Origin: Doryteuthis pealeii
Lineage: Eukaryota > Mollusca > Cephalopoda > Myopsida > Loliginidae
Assembly: GCA_023376005.1 (NCBI GenBank)
Contig: CM042138.1
Span: 96,861,324 to 96,925,323, forward strand
Reading direction: 5' to 3'
DNA length: 64,000 nucleotides
The position numbers and the translations under genes are program-made. Of the stretch, positions 46,312 to 57,870 are shown one piece after another. The notes under the pieces are model-generated. The model ran no database searches. It was not told where the DNA came from and saw nothing but the letters and a program-made list of their open reading frames with translations. Positions within the stretch are counted from its first letter, which is position 1. Every line of letters starts with the position of its first letter.

Positions 46312-46870
46312 TTTGGCTTTTTTTTTTAATGGAATATCAACTTTCATGGGCTATTAAAAGCCAAAACCATCCTTGCAGAACAGGGATCACCAAACTTTTT
46401 TCATAGTGGGCCGGATAATTGAAAAAAAAAAAAAAAAATACGAGCGTGGGCCACATTATTATTGTAACAAGTCGTAACAAGTGAAAATTCGGGATCACGT
46501 AAGTAACAAATGAAATGCTCACACACACACAAAATTTCATAACCTACCTACAGTAGTCAAGTCCATGAAGATTTAGTAAGCTTAACATGGTATTTAAATT
46601 TAAATGGTATCAGAACGTCTCGCATTCTATACATTTTAACAAATTCAAGTACCGTCGGCGAGCCTGATACAATGTCTTGCGACCGTAGTTTGGTAACCCC
46701 TGTTGTAGGACAGAAGTAGTACTATTTAACCCATAACTGGAGGTGGTGGGTTCATACCATTCCCAAGGGTATTAGTCTGATAGTTAACATACTAGTGTGA
46801 CTGGAGTTTGAACTTGCTTACTACAATGTTGTAGTACTGCACGTTAGCCACTACACCACAGCAACTCCTC
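46312..46870 (-). repeat. SINE G split by a hAT element
   Basis: Tail with TCATGGGCTATTAAAAGCC at the left; body and head (minus TGGTGTAGTGGCTAACG) from 46703 to 46870. Continuous with copy 59493-59729 once 46381-46702 is removed. Confidence 0.85.
46381..46702. mobile_element. hAT element inserted in SINE G
   Basis: Ends CAGGGATCACCAAAC and GTTTGGTAACCCCTG; flanks TTGCAGAA and TTGTAGGA (6 of 8). No transposase frame; 322 bp. Confidence 0.85.
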
Positions 46871-47213
46871 TAAATCTAACAATGAAATTGAATAAACAAA
46901 TTCCAATGCTCAATACATTCAAATTTTAAAGGTTTATGGAAATTTGACATTGTTGGGTGCCATTATAGTATGTGGCCTACCCACTTTGAATGTGTCCTAC
47001 CTCAGTAAGAGTATATTTATAGATATTAGTAGGCAATTTATTGAAACTAATTATTTTTCACATATATTCAATTTCAAGAAATGCAATTCAGTCATAAGCT
47101 GTATATAGTAATTAAGAGTAATTAAAAAAGAATTTATCCATAATTTACATGAATCAGAGATCTATTTAATTTTAAAATATTCTAAAATTCTGAAATAGGG
47201 TTAGCAGTTATTA

Positions 47214-47854
47214 TCTTATTATAATGGAGATTGTGGGTTTGTATGTCTGTAACCGAAACTATATTACTATTCAAGTAACAATTCCCTTTGTTATTTACAT
47301 CACATTCTCCATGATTTCATTTTTATTTAAACATCAATTATTAATAAAATTGTTTTACATCATTAATACTGTTGACCATATCTACATTCTAATAACATGC
47401 AATTGTATTTATATATACAACAAAATAGCGGTTTACAGTGTGAACGGGAAGGCTAATTTGCATATTGATCTTAAAAATTTGATTTTAATAAATATATGCT
47501 TAGTATTATCGATTTCTAATTGTTTGGTTTTATATTAATGAATATGAGCAAAAATCTCGGGGATAAATCTTAAAAGAAATCCATTAACAAGAAGAAATAA
47601 CTGTAATATTATTCTTTACTTCCCATTTTAACTAAATAGTTAAATTAGGAAAATTTACCAATGAAAGACGGGAGTAAGGGAAAATGATGGAAGAGTTAGT
47701 TCCAAAGTTGTTCTATTTTTCAATCATACCCCCTCTGTTCCAAATCTTCTAATCTGCATTCTTATTCAGTTTCATTAGCCTTTCAAATTTAACATGATAT
47801 TTTATTATATTAAAACTTAAATACTTGCACCCGGAGGGTGCATATATTTGCTAG
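47214..47854 (+). mobile_element. Helitron family 1, complete 641-bp copy
   Basis: 5' border A|TCTTATTATAATGG. The 3' end has a perfect 7-bp stem TGCACCC/GGGTGCA (47826-47842), eight bases, then CTAG|T (47851-47854). No Rep/helicase genes, so it would need an autonomous helper. Confidence 0.92.
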
Positions 47855-47964
47855 TTATTATAATATGCTTTTTATGGAAGCCACATACTATAATAGACAT
47901 GATTTCGTAGGCCATATACTATAATGGTACCAATTGTTGGATATAAGAAAACTTTACTTATTTC

Positions 47965-48240
47965 AATGGAGGTGTGCTTAGCACAACAGTTTTTCAGCAT
48001 AGGAAATTAAATCAGCAACCAGTTTGAATCCTGGACAAGGCTGTTTGCATTTCATTCACACTAATGCCCTTGGGAAAGACCTGCATCAATCTGTTATTCC
48101 TCCAGCTACGGAAAAATAGGGCAGACTGGGTTATTCAATCTTGGTTAGGCAAGAAAGAAAACTGAATAAAGTCTTTACTCTGCTCAAAAATTGACCTTGT
48201 GTCACATCCTTCTGCTGGCGGAAGGATTGGGTAAAAACAC
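47965..48240 (+). repeat. SINE B copy
   Basis: Head AGGTGTGCTTAGCACAAC, CCTTGGGAAAGACCTG and the tail CTTGTGTCACATCCTTC. Confidence 0.82.
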
Positions 48241-48312
48241 TTATCTCAACAGTAAGTAAAAGATTCTTTAATGAATATATTTATCCCTTCTCCTTACTTT
48301 TATGAAATTACC

Positions 48313-48581
48313 AGGGCATTCCATCATGGTGCAACCTAGTCTCACAGATCTATTATTACTGAATAGCAAGTTCGATCCTCACTGGATGCCTCATACTTGT
48401 GACCTTGTGTTACATCCTACCCATGCCGAACGAGTTGGGTAAATATCTATACATTAGGGCGCCCCATCATGGTGTAATGGTTAGCTAGCTAGTTTAGTAA
48501 ATCCACTACTACTGAATTAAATCCTCATTGGATGCTCCATATTTGCGACCTTGTGCCACATCCTACTCATGGCAAATGGGT
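48313..48581 (+). repeat. Two SINE C copies in tandem
   Basis: First 48313-48450, second 48456-48581 beginning GGGCGCCCCATCATGGTG. Both have TGGTGYAA-type heads and the GACCTTGTGYYACATCC tail. Confidence 0.85.
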
Positions 48582-48879
48582 TTTTATGAAATTTCCAGTT
48601 CATTAATCTTTAAGTGGACACTAGTTTTATCTGTTTATAAAAGGATCATCTCTAAGAAAAATTTGATGCTTAGAAAGAAAAAAATCCAGTAAAATATTGC
48701 TTTGTTTAACAGATTTTTGAAAAATTTATTTAAATTCTTGTTTTATTCATTGAACTTATGTTCAGAACCAGCAGAAGATCTGGCAGTAAGTTTAACCAAC
48801 GGTCAGTTGAAGAACATAAAACAATTAAATAAAATAACAAAAAGGCAAAACTGAAGACAATAGATGTAACATAAATACA

Positions 48880-49125
48880 AACAAATAAGATGACAACAGG
48901 AGGAGGAAAAAGTTCAAAATCCTTCTTAACCAAGATTGAGTGTATGAGGGTGATTGAAGAGCGGTAAAGAGCGTGTGAGCACTTTGGTAAGAGCTGACGA
49001 ATTCCCCAAATAGGTGGGAAAGGGCCTGGTGGGGTTGAAGGTTGGTATGTAAGTATCGGAGGTCATGCTGAGGTTGGACACTGAGGGTGGGGAAGGGAGG
49101 AAGGAAGCAGAACATAGATCATTTA
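48880..49125. other. GC-richer segment without recognised product
   Basis: Overlapping minus frames (48825-49115 and 48926-49195) are rich in Ser/Pro/His and show no domain. A CCCTCAG acceptor-like motif occurs on the minus strand near 49082. Exon status cannot be decided. Confidence 0.35.
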
Positions 49126-49209
49126 AATTGACCCCTAATTTTTCTGGATTTTTTTTTTCTTTGCTTATAAGCATCACCCAAGTTAATTGCACCACTTTTT
49201 TTTTCTGTT

Positions 49210-49328
49210 TAGGATTTGGTGTCTTACAATCAATCTGATAAAAAATGTCTCTTGTAATTGGTTAAGAAATCCATAACAATGGTGATTTTTCGGTTAGACA
49301 CATAATCTCCATTATAACAAGATAATAC
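49210..49328 (-). mobile_element. Helitron family 1 fragment
   Basis: TAATCTCCATTATAACAAGA close to the 5' border on the minus strand. Confidence 0.55.
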
Positions 49329-49744
49329 AGTGAAAATAATCTTAACTACCAAACCTACAAAAAAATTTTTTTTTTTTTTTTTACATTTAGGTGTTCTACT
49401 TTTTTTTTTTACAATAAAGACTGGAAGACAATTTTACTTTATCTAAAACAACAGCATTCATCTATAAAAGTTTTTTTTTTTGTTTGTTTTTTTTTTTTTT
49501 TTTTAACTTTTCTATGGTTTTAGAGGGTGAGCCACATTTGTAAAATATATCTGTCAAGACTACTCCAAATCTATAGATAAACTTTATCCTCCCAACTTTA
49601 ATCTCTGACCCAAATTGAAAAGATCCCACACCCATTCTTCTTTTAATTGTATTTTAACAAAAAAAACTAAAAAAACAAAAATACTGGACTTTTTGAAGCA
49701 TGAATAACTGTATATATGTGGAGGATACATGAAAACCCTTACAA

Positions 49745-49748
<4 letters not shown>

Positions 49749-49831
<83 letters not shown>
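49749..49831. repeat. Poly-A plus (TA)n tract
   Basis: A30-type run followed by about 25 TA units, next to a SINE A tail. Confidence 0.95.
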
Positions 49832-49835
<4 letters not shown>

Positions 49836-49840
49836 TTATT

Positions 49841-50040
49841 AAGTAAGTAAAGTAGGTGGAATGGCCTACTGTTGGTATCAACCAGACAGCAGGGGAGTCT
49901 ATCCCCTTTTCACACTAGCAGTAGACCAGGGAGATCGTTTTGTTTCTGAAGTGGAGTGCCACACCTACCATCAGCTCCCCACTTTACCACACAAGCTATG
50001 CTACACATGCACTGAGATGGTGAAGGTTAATATCCGTAAG
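49841..50040 (-). repeat. SINE A, head-decayed
   Basis: Tail AAGTAAAGTAGGTGGAATGG, body CACACCTACCATCAGCTCCC; head absent. Confidence 0.82.
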
Positions 50041-50330
50041 TAAAACTAAAATTAGTCATTTGCTAAGATTAGTGGAGAAAAGGGCAGCAAAATAACAACA
50101 GATTTGTGAATTTCTTACTCATCAAATCTTCCAGGGTTGAAGTGGTTAAAGCAATGTCTATGAAAGATTCTCAAGATGTATGCACATTGAATTTATATAT
50201 TTCCTAAGACAAGACCAGTAAAATTATAATTTCTCATCAAAGCATTCCACACTTGAAAGGCTAACTGATGAGTTTAAAACTTTTCTAAAAATATCTCTTC
50301 TACTAAGCAAATGTTCAAAATCAGGGGTCC

Positions 50331-50470
50331 TCAACTCACAGCTGACATGTGGCCCTCAAGGAACATCATTTTAACAGGTCTCTTCTCCTTTTGATGTTGA
50401 ATGTGATGAAGTAACATTACAACAGCAGATGGAACTCATTGATGATATTATTATTATCATTACTACTACT
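50331..50470 (+). pseudogene. hAT transposase remnant, left piece
   Basis: Begins with a hAT-like end CAGGGGTCCTCAACTC, then encodes FDVECDEVTLQQQMELIDD. The LQ.ELIDLQ motif is typical of the C-terminal region of Charlie/ZBED-type hAT transposases. Cut off by a LINE fragment to its right. Confidence 0.75.
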
Positions 50471-50494
50471 GCTTGGAAAATGAGGTTTCAATGC

Positions 50495-50695
50495 CATTCA
50501 TTCCTGTCATTTACTACTTATCTTTCTCTTGTTCCATGTAAGGTTCATCTCTCTCTCTCAACTTGCTTTTAACTGTTTTATGTCAGATGTTCTTCAACCA
50601 TCCAAGTTTTCACTTTCTAAATAGTATCCATCTTGGTATTCTAGCCCGGTCCATTCTGAGTGTGTAGCCAAGCCATTTAAACCGCTGACATTTTA
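50495..50695 (-). pseudogene. LINE ORF2 C-terminal fragment (kind 3)
   Basis: Minus strand reads WLGYTLRMDRARIPRWILF and later REMNLTWN, matching the GH.LRM...RIP...LTW tail of an animal LINE ORF2. Multiple stops. It lies between two hAT pieces. Confidence 0.65.
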
Positions 50696-50861
50696 TTTCA
50701 TGGCTCACACTACAGCAGCCGGTTCTGCTGTCAGTTCCTCACATTTTGATGATCCAGAAGAGGCAGATTTTCTGTGGGCGTCCATTGTGGTAGGCATGTC
50801 TGACATTACTAATCTCAAACCAAACTTCAAAAACAGATTCTACATTGTTGTAGAGCAAAGG

Positions 50862-51355
50862 TCTCCAACCCATGACTCATAGGTTACCTGAAACCCTCAA
50901 GGTCCATTTTTGCAGCCCATCACCCAACTTTCAAAATTTTCTCTTTGAGTAATGGTACTTCTTTATAGTCAACGATGTTGACTATAAAGAAGTATCATTA
51001 CAACTGCAAATAGAACTCATTGATCTTCAGAAGATTTGAAGCCCAAGTTTCTTGTTTCACCAACACACAGCAAGAAGTGAGCATGTTTGGCACTATATAC
51101 CGCTGTTAACAGTTGGTTCTCCAAAATGAAGCCTGACAAGAGTATGTTGTGTTTGCAACTATCAAATCATCACTGTTAACCTTCTGTTAAACTCTTATAT
51201 TACATAGTCTTGTGCTTGCAAACATTAGATGTCTCATTAATAAATTAGGATTGTTATCTTGTGATTTTTAGCCATTTTTTTTTTTTTTTTTTAAGGTTGC
51301 AGCCCCAGATCTGAGTTGAGCTTTATGGCCTTCAAGTTGAAAAGGTGGTGAACAA
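50862..51355 (+). pseudogene. hAT transposase remnant, right piece
   Basis: Starts CAAAGGTCTCCAACCC, encodes VNDVDYKEVSLQLQIELIDL then, shifted, SMFGTIYRC and further C-terminal residues. Ends near TTCAAGTTGAAAAGG. Stops and shifts make it inactive. Confidence 0.75.
50956..50994. repeat. Perfect 18-bp-arm palindrome in the hAT remnant
   Basis: TACTTCTTTATAGTCAAC, spacer GAT, and its exact inverse. The right arm is transposase sequence; the left arm is an inverted copy of it. Confidence 0.95.
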
Positions 51356-51862
51356 CTATTCAGAATATTCTATTCAAACTGTTTCCCCAGGCACTGTAAC
51401 TTCACTGGCACAATTGTTTAGTAGTTTCTATGGAAGCACATAGATGCTATATGACAAACCATGCTGTTTTCTAAATACTTTACATGTGCATTGCAAATTA
51501 TTGTACTGAAAAAGCCAGTTATGATAAACAAGTAAATGCCAATTCAATTAGCTTACAAATGTTACAGGATAAAAGCATTTTCTTTTCTTTTTTTGCATGT
51601 GTAACAATATGCACGAATGATGAGAGAATGCTGATGCATACTGTTCTTCTTGGAACTGAACTCTACCCCCCCCCCGACCTCTTTTTTTTTTTCTTTATAA
51701 AAATCAACAAACCTAGACATAATCTATGATAGTGATACTCAACAAAAATGAAAAAACAAAAACATGTTAACTCAAATTAAGCCTTGAGCATCCACATTGG
51801 GAGAATCACATTTTGCGTTATTTCTAACAGTTAAGCCATTACCTAATAAAACAAGACAGGAG

Positions 51863-52120
51863 GCGCACTTAGCATAATTGTTATTATTGTAGGAAATGGA
51901 TTTGGCAACTAGAGTTCAAATCCTACACAAAGCTGTTTTGCACTTGGAAAAGGGATGAATGTATCCCCTCCCCTAGATATGGGTAAATAGTAAGATCAAT
52001 TGGGTTCATTAGCCTTGGTAAGGTAACCAGTCTAGGAGAAAGAAAACTAAATTCAAATCAGTAGTACTCAGCTTAAAAATTGATTACATCTTCCATGCAG
52101 TGGATGAGTTGGGTAAATAA
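51863..52120 (+). repeat. SINE B copy
   Basis: AGGAAATGGATTTGGCAAC, GAGTTCAAATCCTACAC, GTAACCAGTCTAGGAG. Confidence 0.82.
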
Positions 52121-52611
52121 TCTGCTTGATTGATGACCACAAGAAACCCAAAGTGACACATTATAAGTTGGTTGTAAATGTTTTAATTTTTTAACAAAAA
52201 TTTAGACATGCTATTCTAAATCAGTGCTATTAAAATAAATTCAATTAATTCCAATTTTACTCTGCTTAGAAACTGACCTTGTGTCACATCCTAGTAGAGG
52301 AATTAGTTACACCATAAAACAAGCATCAGATAAATAACATTCATTTAATTTTAAGTGTAGCATAAAAAGGAATAATTCTATTTAGTCTATTATTACCAAG
52401 TTCAGGTAGATATTTATATCAATCAGAACATTGCAATTTTTTTTAATGTATGATTATAATGAACAAATGAAACTAGACAATATGAAAGTATCTATCACCA
52501 AGTTGAATATTTCACTAAAATTGTGCATTAAAGTAACTTCATTAGTATAATAATAATTGATTAGCCAATCAGTTAATTACAGTGGCCAAATTTCAAATGA
52601 TAACATGTTAT

Positions 52612-53215
52612 ATATATGTTAACAGCATGTTAACATATATAGGGTTATTTCATGCTTAGAGGTTAGGGAATCACATTCATTATACATTTATATTTTTTTA
52701 TGCAGTTGTTTCTTAGGATTTTTTTTTTTTTTTTTTTCCAGTTATACATCAAGTATTCCTATCTAATACAAATAATTTGCATACAGTTGTCGGGTTCCTA
52801 TACAATACTAATAATTATTGGTTTCAAGTGATTATTCCTATTTTAATAATCATTTGTTTGCAAAGTTATATGGTTTCAATTAACTAATAGTAATCCTTAG
52901 TAAATAATTATAGCTTTAAGTAATTAATACAAATAATTTACAGTAATATGGTTATCAAGTATTCCTGTCTAATATGAACAATTTTCAAACAGATCTATTT
53001 AACCGATGCATGCATTTATGGGTCAAATAGATCTGTTTGAAAATTATTCATACCCATCTAGATGAAACCCTAACAGGTACTAACACTCTGGATCAGAGTG
53101 GACCTGGAAGAAATGGCAATGAAGGGCTACTCTATACTATCAAGATCTCCAGAACGTTACTTTCAGATGAAGTTTCATATCATACCTAGGTTTTGCCCCT
53201 CTTCAGGGGATACCA
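52612..53215 (-). repeat. Family D copy with short palindrome
   Basis: Tail core at 52612-52660, the CAAGTATTCCTATCTAATAC zone, and the conserved block at 53060-53190. At 52973-53052 the segment GAACAATTTTCAAACAGATC recurs inverted. Confidence 0.82.
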
Positions 53216-53424
53216 CCAGCTGGGTGTCCAAACTTTAAAGTACATAATTATCATCCGAATTTACATTTGAAATTCTCACTGTATAATGTTCGATTATAGA
53301 ACAGAAAATTGAACTGGAATTAAACAAAAGTGTCAAGTTATGGTCTTCCACAATGGAGGAGATTATGATGAAAAATATCTATTTCTTTGAATTTTTGAGA
53401 TGAGGCTTAATAATTTGTATCATT

Positions 53425-53600
53425 TGGACTATTGTCCTCATCTTTATTGTTAATTGTACAATGTTTCAGCTGATGTTCGAAAAGAAGTTTCCCAGAGTCA
53501 GACAAGAAATACCTGAAGATGGCCGGCGGGCACATCGGCCGAAACATTGTATAGATAACAAAGATGAGGACAATAGTCTGAATAATCCAAATAATATTAA
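53425..53600. repeat. Two opposed copies of retroelement tail P
   Basis: Minus fragment (plus TTGTCCTCATCTTTATTG) abuts a plus fragment with ACCTGAAGATGGCCGGCGG, CGGCCGAAACATTGTATAG and ACAAAGATGAGGACAATAG, forming an inverted repeat. Confidence 0.75.
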
Positions 53601-53604
53601 AGAA

Positions 53605-54320
53605 TATTTGTTGTGTAATAAAAAAAAATTTAAAAAATTAAAAAAAAAGTTTTTGGTTTTTTTTCTTCATTATTAATCAATAGATTTATTAATAAAAGCA
53701 AACAGCAGAAATTATTTGATTAATCTGACCGAAACCTTTTTGTAAATAAGATAAATTATTTTATTATTGAACAGCTGCAAAAGAAATTGTTCACCAGCTG
53801 AACTCGATTCAAGGATTGGCAGGAATGAGTTTCAACCTCAAAATATATACAATTTAAAACATTATATATGCAAAGTGATACACAAAATCCTCACCCTGTT
53901 GTACACTCTCCTCCTCCTCCAAGATACACACAACATAATTCATACAAATGCACTCAATACACCTTTTATACCCATGCATAGGATAATGACTTAAATACTG
54001 TCAAGAGCAGTTAAGAACAAAATGTTACCAGATGTTTACTTTTGATAATAACACAATTATAGATCATACATTAGATAAAAGGGGGAAAAAAGTTAAAAGC
54101 AAAATGGTTTTTAAAACAAACACACGTACACACACACAAAAAAAAAAGTGACATTTTTTTTTTTTTTTTTGCTCTAAGAATCTAAAGAGAAGGATGTTCA
54201 TAATCAAAAACAAAGATTAGATCACTAAAAGTTTAAAGATCTCAAAGGACTAGATAAAAATCAAAATATTCAATGAGATTTCTATTCAATCCTTCTCTGT
54301 ATTTAGAACTCTGGTTATCT
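53605..54320. other. Unassigned AT-rich sequence
   Basis: No recognised feature; several A and T runs. Confidence 0.45.
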
Positions 54321-54322
54321 TG

Positions 54323-54530
54323 AATTGATGGTTATTGTCATAGGAAGTGGACTTTGCAACCAGAGTTCAAATCATGGAGCTGGTTTGAATTTCATATAGC
54401 CCTTGGGAAAGGTATAAATCCAACTATTCTCCCCCCAGCTACAGGTAAATAATAGGACAGACTGGGTTCTTTAAACTTGATATGGTAATCAGTTTTGGAG
54501 AAGGAAAACTGAATTCAAATTCAGATTTAG
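54323..54530 (+). repeat. SINE B copy, truncated
   Basis: AGGAAGTGGACTTTGCAACC, GCCCTTGGGAAAGGTATAAA, tail missing. Confidence 0.78.
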
Positions 54531-54759
54531 GCTAATATTTATCGGATAAGTGAACCAATGTAAAAATATGTCAATACTACTTCAAACTGATAAATTCAAA
54601 GGGTCAAAATTGAATGTCACGAGTCAATAATTGTGATTTTAATACATTAAAAAATGGTAGACTAGTATATAGAGTGTTTTTCTTTTCACATTTCATAAAA
54701 TAACTTCTGCCAAATGTTGTTGTCATACCAAGCTGTTCACTCCAAGAACCTTTTTTGAA

Positions 54760-54761
<2 letters not shown>

Positions 54762-54796
<35 letters not shown>
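54762..54796. repeat. (TA)n microsatellite
   Basis: Pure TA run. Confidence 0.95.
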
Positions 54797-54798
<2 letters not shown>

Positions 54799-55029
54799 GA
54801 AAGTAAGTAAACAAACGATGTGTTTATTTTTGATATGGCTTTTTTGCCGAAAATTTTTGGAGGATATGTGCTTAATTGAAGTCATACCTAATTTTGAAAA
54901 TTAGTTAATAATTAATGAATTTAGGCGGGCATATATGTTCAAATGTAAGGCTAAACAAATCGAGAAAATGTCAATCCCTGTATGTACATTTCGACTTATT
55001 AGGTCCCATCAGCAAGGTTATGGACATGG

Positions 55030-55032
55030 GAG

Positions 55033-55079
<47 letters not shown>
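55030..55079. repeat. (TA)n microsatellite
   Basis: TA run interrupted once by ATTA. Confidence 0.93.
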
Positions 55080-55081
<2 letters not shown>

Positions 55082-55660
55082 AAATTTATATGCACATTTG
55101 AGTTCTATTTTGGTTGAATCTTATCACAGAAATATCTTATATTATTCACTCATATATATGCTTTGTCTTATCAAAAATCAAATCTAAAAATTTGTTTTTT
55201 GTTCACAAGAAGTCATTTTAAATACTTCTAATATACACAGTGAGCACAAAACACTTGATTTCAAGAAGTTATAACACAAAACATATTGGAATATGTTTAT
55301 AAATATTGTGACATCACATACATGAAGTCCAAATATTTATTTTCTCACCAGCAGAATCTGTGGAAAAATGTGTAAGAATATTCCAATAAAATTACATTCT
55401 ATATGTTTGAAATCAATGAGTGTTCTCATGCTCACTGCATATATATATTTTTTTATTGAATAGAAACTTTGGATTTTTTTTTTTTTTTTTTTTTTTTTAA
55501 TGGTAATTAATATATTGACAATTTATATTACATAAACTGGTTTGAATTTTTCTCAAAAACAACATCTTATCTCCATTAAAGAAAGATAAAATCACAAATT
55601 CACAAGTTGCTATCAGCATTCAAATATATTTGGGGGCATAAAATAATCCTATTTCATCAT
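55080..55660. other. Unassigned AT-rich sequence
   Basis: Poly-T run near 55475 and nothing recognisable. Confidence 0.45.
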
Positions 55661-55661
55661 C

Positions 55662-55968
55662 AAGGCATGCTAACAGCATGGATTCCCTAGACTCTCTCTC
55701 ACCAGTCATCCCTATTGTCAAGTCCTCTAGATGGCATCCAGTGTTCACACAGAGCTGATGAATCTAAGGTTTTGTTGGTTAGCCAACACTGGTATGTAGG
55801 AGCCCATAGGAGATGGTCGCTTAGAAGTTGGTTCTTATTTCTCTAGTAGTGTCCAGCATGTCGTGCTCATCTTACTTGGATGGTTTGTGTGATGGGAGGT
55901 AAGTGGCCGTACAGCTCCTGTTTTGTAGGGTGCTGCTTCCAGGATTTGTTCAAATGGGCCAAAACTAA
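55662..55968 (-). pseudogene. LINE ORF2 C-terminal fragment (kind 1)
   Basis: Reverse-complement copy of the 14735/30930/40015 element. In order on the minus strand: KSWKQHPTKQ-type, then the TIQVR..H.GHYW segment, a rearranged middle, and the VRESREIHAV-like end. Frameshifts present. Confidence 0.78.
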
Positions 55969-56153
55969 AATAATTATTTCATAATAGTAGCTGATATTTA
56001 CTAAGATTAGTGTAGCATATGCAAGTAAAAGTTTTTATATTGTGGGTAAGATTTTAGCTTTTTCCACATATCACAGGAAATCCCATATTCCCTATGGTAA
56101 ATAGATTTCTATGAGAAGTTCATCATGGAATATTTTCTGTGTTTATCTATCTA

Positions 56154-56451
56154 TCTATACATATATAAAGGGCAGTTTATGTGTATGTATGCCCAGATGA
56201 AACTACGAAAATAAAACAATTAACGTCAAAATAAATATATATATACACATTAAATATCACCAGTTCTTGCTTTTTGCACAAAAATTATGAAGATTTGATT
56301 CATATGCAAAGATATTTAAAAATCAAAATATACATAGAAATAGCATTCAAATTTTACTTAAAAATATCCAGCATTTGTAAATCACAAAAGTAAACAAATC
56401 AATACACCAGGTACCCCCTGTACCCAGGCAATGCTGGGTAGCTGCTTCTAG
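56154..56451 (+). mobile_element. Helitron family 2, complete 298-bp copy
   Basis: A|TCTATACATATATAAAGG start; TACCCAG-GCAATG-CTGGGTA hairpin at 56421-56440; end CTTCTAG|T at 56451. No coding sequence. Confidence 0.92.
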
Positions 56452-56878
56452 TGCTCTCTAAAGATCAATTTGCTTTTTACTAATGTTTTAAACTTACTAC
56501 ACAGTTAAGATTAAACAGTCATAATATTAAAACAAGCGACATAGCATTGTTACTTAGTCCCTTTTATGTATTTAACAATGCAGTAGCATCACAAAATATT
56601 TCTAATGACATTTATAAAGTGCAACCACCAACTTCAATCTATTCATATTAAGACTTTTTGTTCACAAATCTGATGACTCAACATACAGTTCGGCCAAAGC
56701 TTAATGCTTACAATAAACTGTGTGTCATAGTCTCACACAACAGATAAAAAAAAATGCAATGAATGAGAAAGTAGTCAGCTGATAGAAATGCAATTGCCAA
56801 ATGAATATCAATGCAGATTAGTAATTTTTTTGTCATAAATCAACAAAGAGACATGTTAAAATGGTATTATAAATGGCG

Positions 56879-57218
56879 CAGAGATACTGATAGGTACATG
56901 TCCAGTATCCCTGACACAGAAAAATCTAAAAGAACGCAGTAAAATTATATCCATGCATCCCAGTGTTTTTCTTTTTTCTTCCTTGACCATTTCAAGCTAA
57001 CTGTAAATACATTTCAATAGTTTCTTAGAAACAAATCACACAGGATAGATTACAAGGTAGGAGTTAGACGGCTTTAGTTGTTTCCCTAGATCATAAATAA
57101 AAACTTTTCAATTTATTAAAAAACTTTAGTTGGGACCCATCAAATTTCCCGGGGACTCATTCAAAGCAAATATGTGCATCCCAGGACACACTAAATCAAA
57201 AAGCTATCAGCATCACTA
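56879..57218. mobile_element. Family K element
   Basis: Ends CAGAGATACTGATAGG and CTATCAGCATCACTA; interior shares TTTCAATAGTTTCTTAGAAA with the other copies. Opposite orientation to 26001. Confidence 0.78.
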
Positions 57219-57463
57219 AGGGTGTTCAAATTCTTTTCTGGTAATTTAATGCTGAATCAAGTCATTTTGGTAAACTTACAGTACATACTGTTGCTTAAGT
57301 GGTCAGCCAATTAAGTATTGAACAAGCTCGTCACTGCTTGACTTTCATTGCTAAATTCCAGGAAGTTTGACTGGCATAATGATTATTAATGCCAAAATTG
57401 AATTCAGCAAGCAATGTTCAAATTCCAGCCCAAGCTGTTTGCATTATCTTTATGTTAATATTC

Positions 57464-57652
57464 CAGTGATGCTGATAGCTTTTTGATTTAGTGCGTCCTG
57501 GGACGCACATATTTGCTTTGAATGAATCCCCAGGAAAATTTATGGGTCCCAACTAAAGTTTAATAGATTGTAGGGTTTTTATTTATGATCTGGGGAAACA
57601 ACTAAAGCCATCTAACTCCTACCGACGCAGGACACATACCTATCAGCATCTG
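57464..57652. mobile_element. Family K element, internally deleted
   Basis: CAGTGATGCTGATAGC start and CTATCAGCATCTG end, with the middle about 120 bp shorter than in the others. Confidence 0.78.
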
Positions 57653-57654
57653 AT

Positions 57655-57870
57655 AATCATAATTGATTTTTAACTGCATGCCAACATGTCTGAGGTTATT
57701 TTGTGCCTTGAGGTTACAGAATTGGCTGCATTGTATGCTTATATTTAAATTTTTCATGTAGTTTTTTGTATATGGTTATTATGTATTGAGTATTCCTAAC
57801 TAATTAAAATAATTTTTAAACAGATCCATTTGACCTATAGATGGAAATAATAAAGTATAGTCTACCCTTC
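57655..57870 (-). repeat. Family D tail fragment
   Basis: TTTTTAACTGCATGCCAACA, GAGGTTATTTTGTGCC and AACAGATCCATTTGACC. Confidence 0.72.

Noticed and set aside
50266..50285. CTGATGAG near 50266 as a hammerhead
   Set aside because: No stem II and no downstream GAAA.
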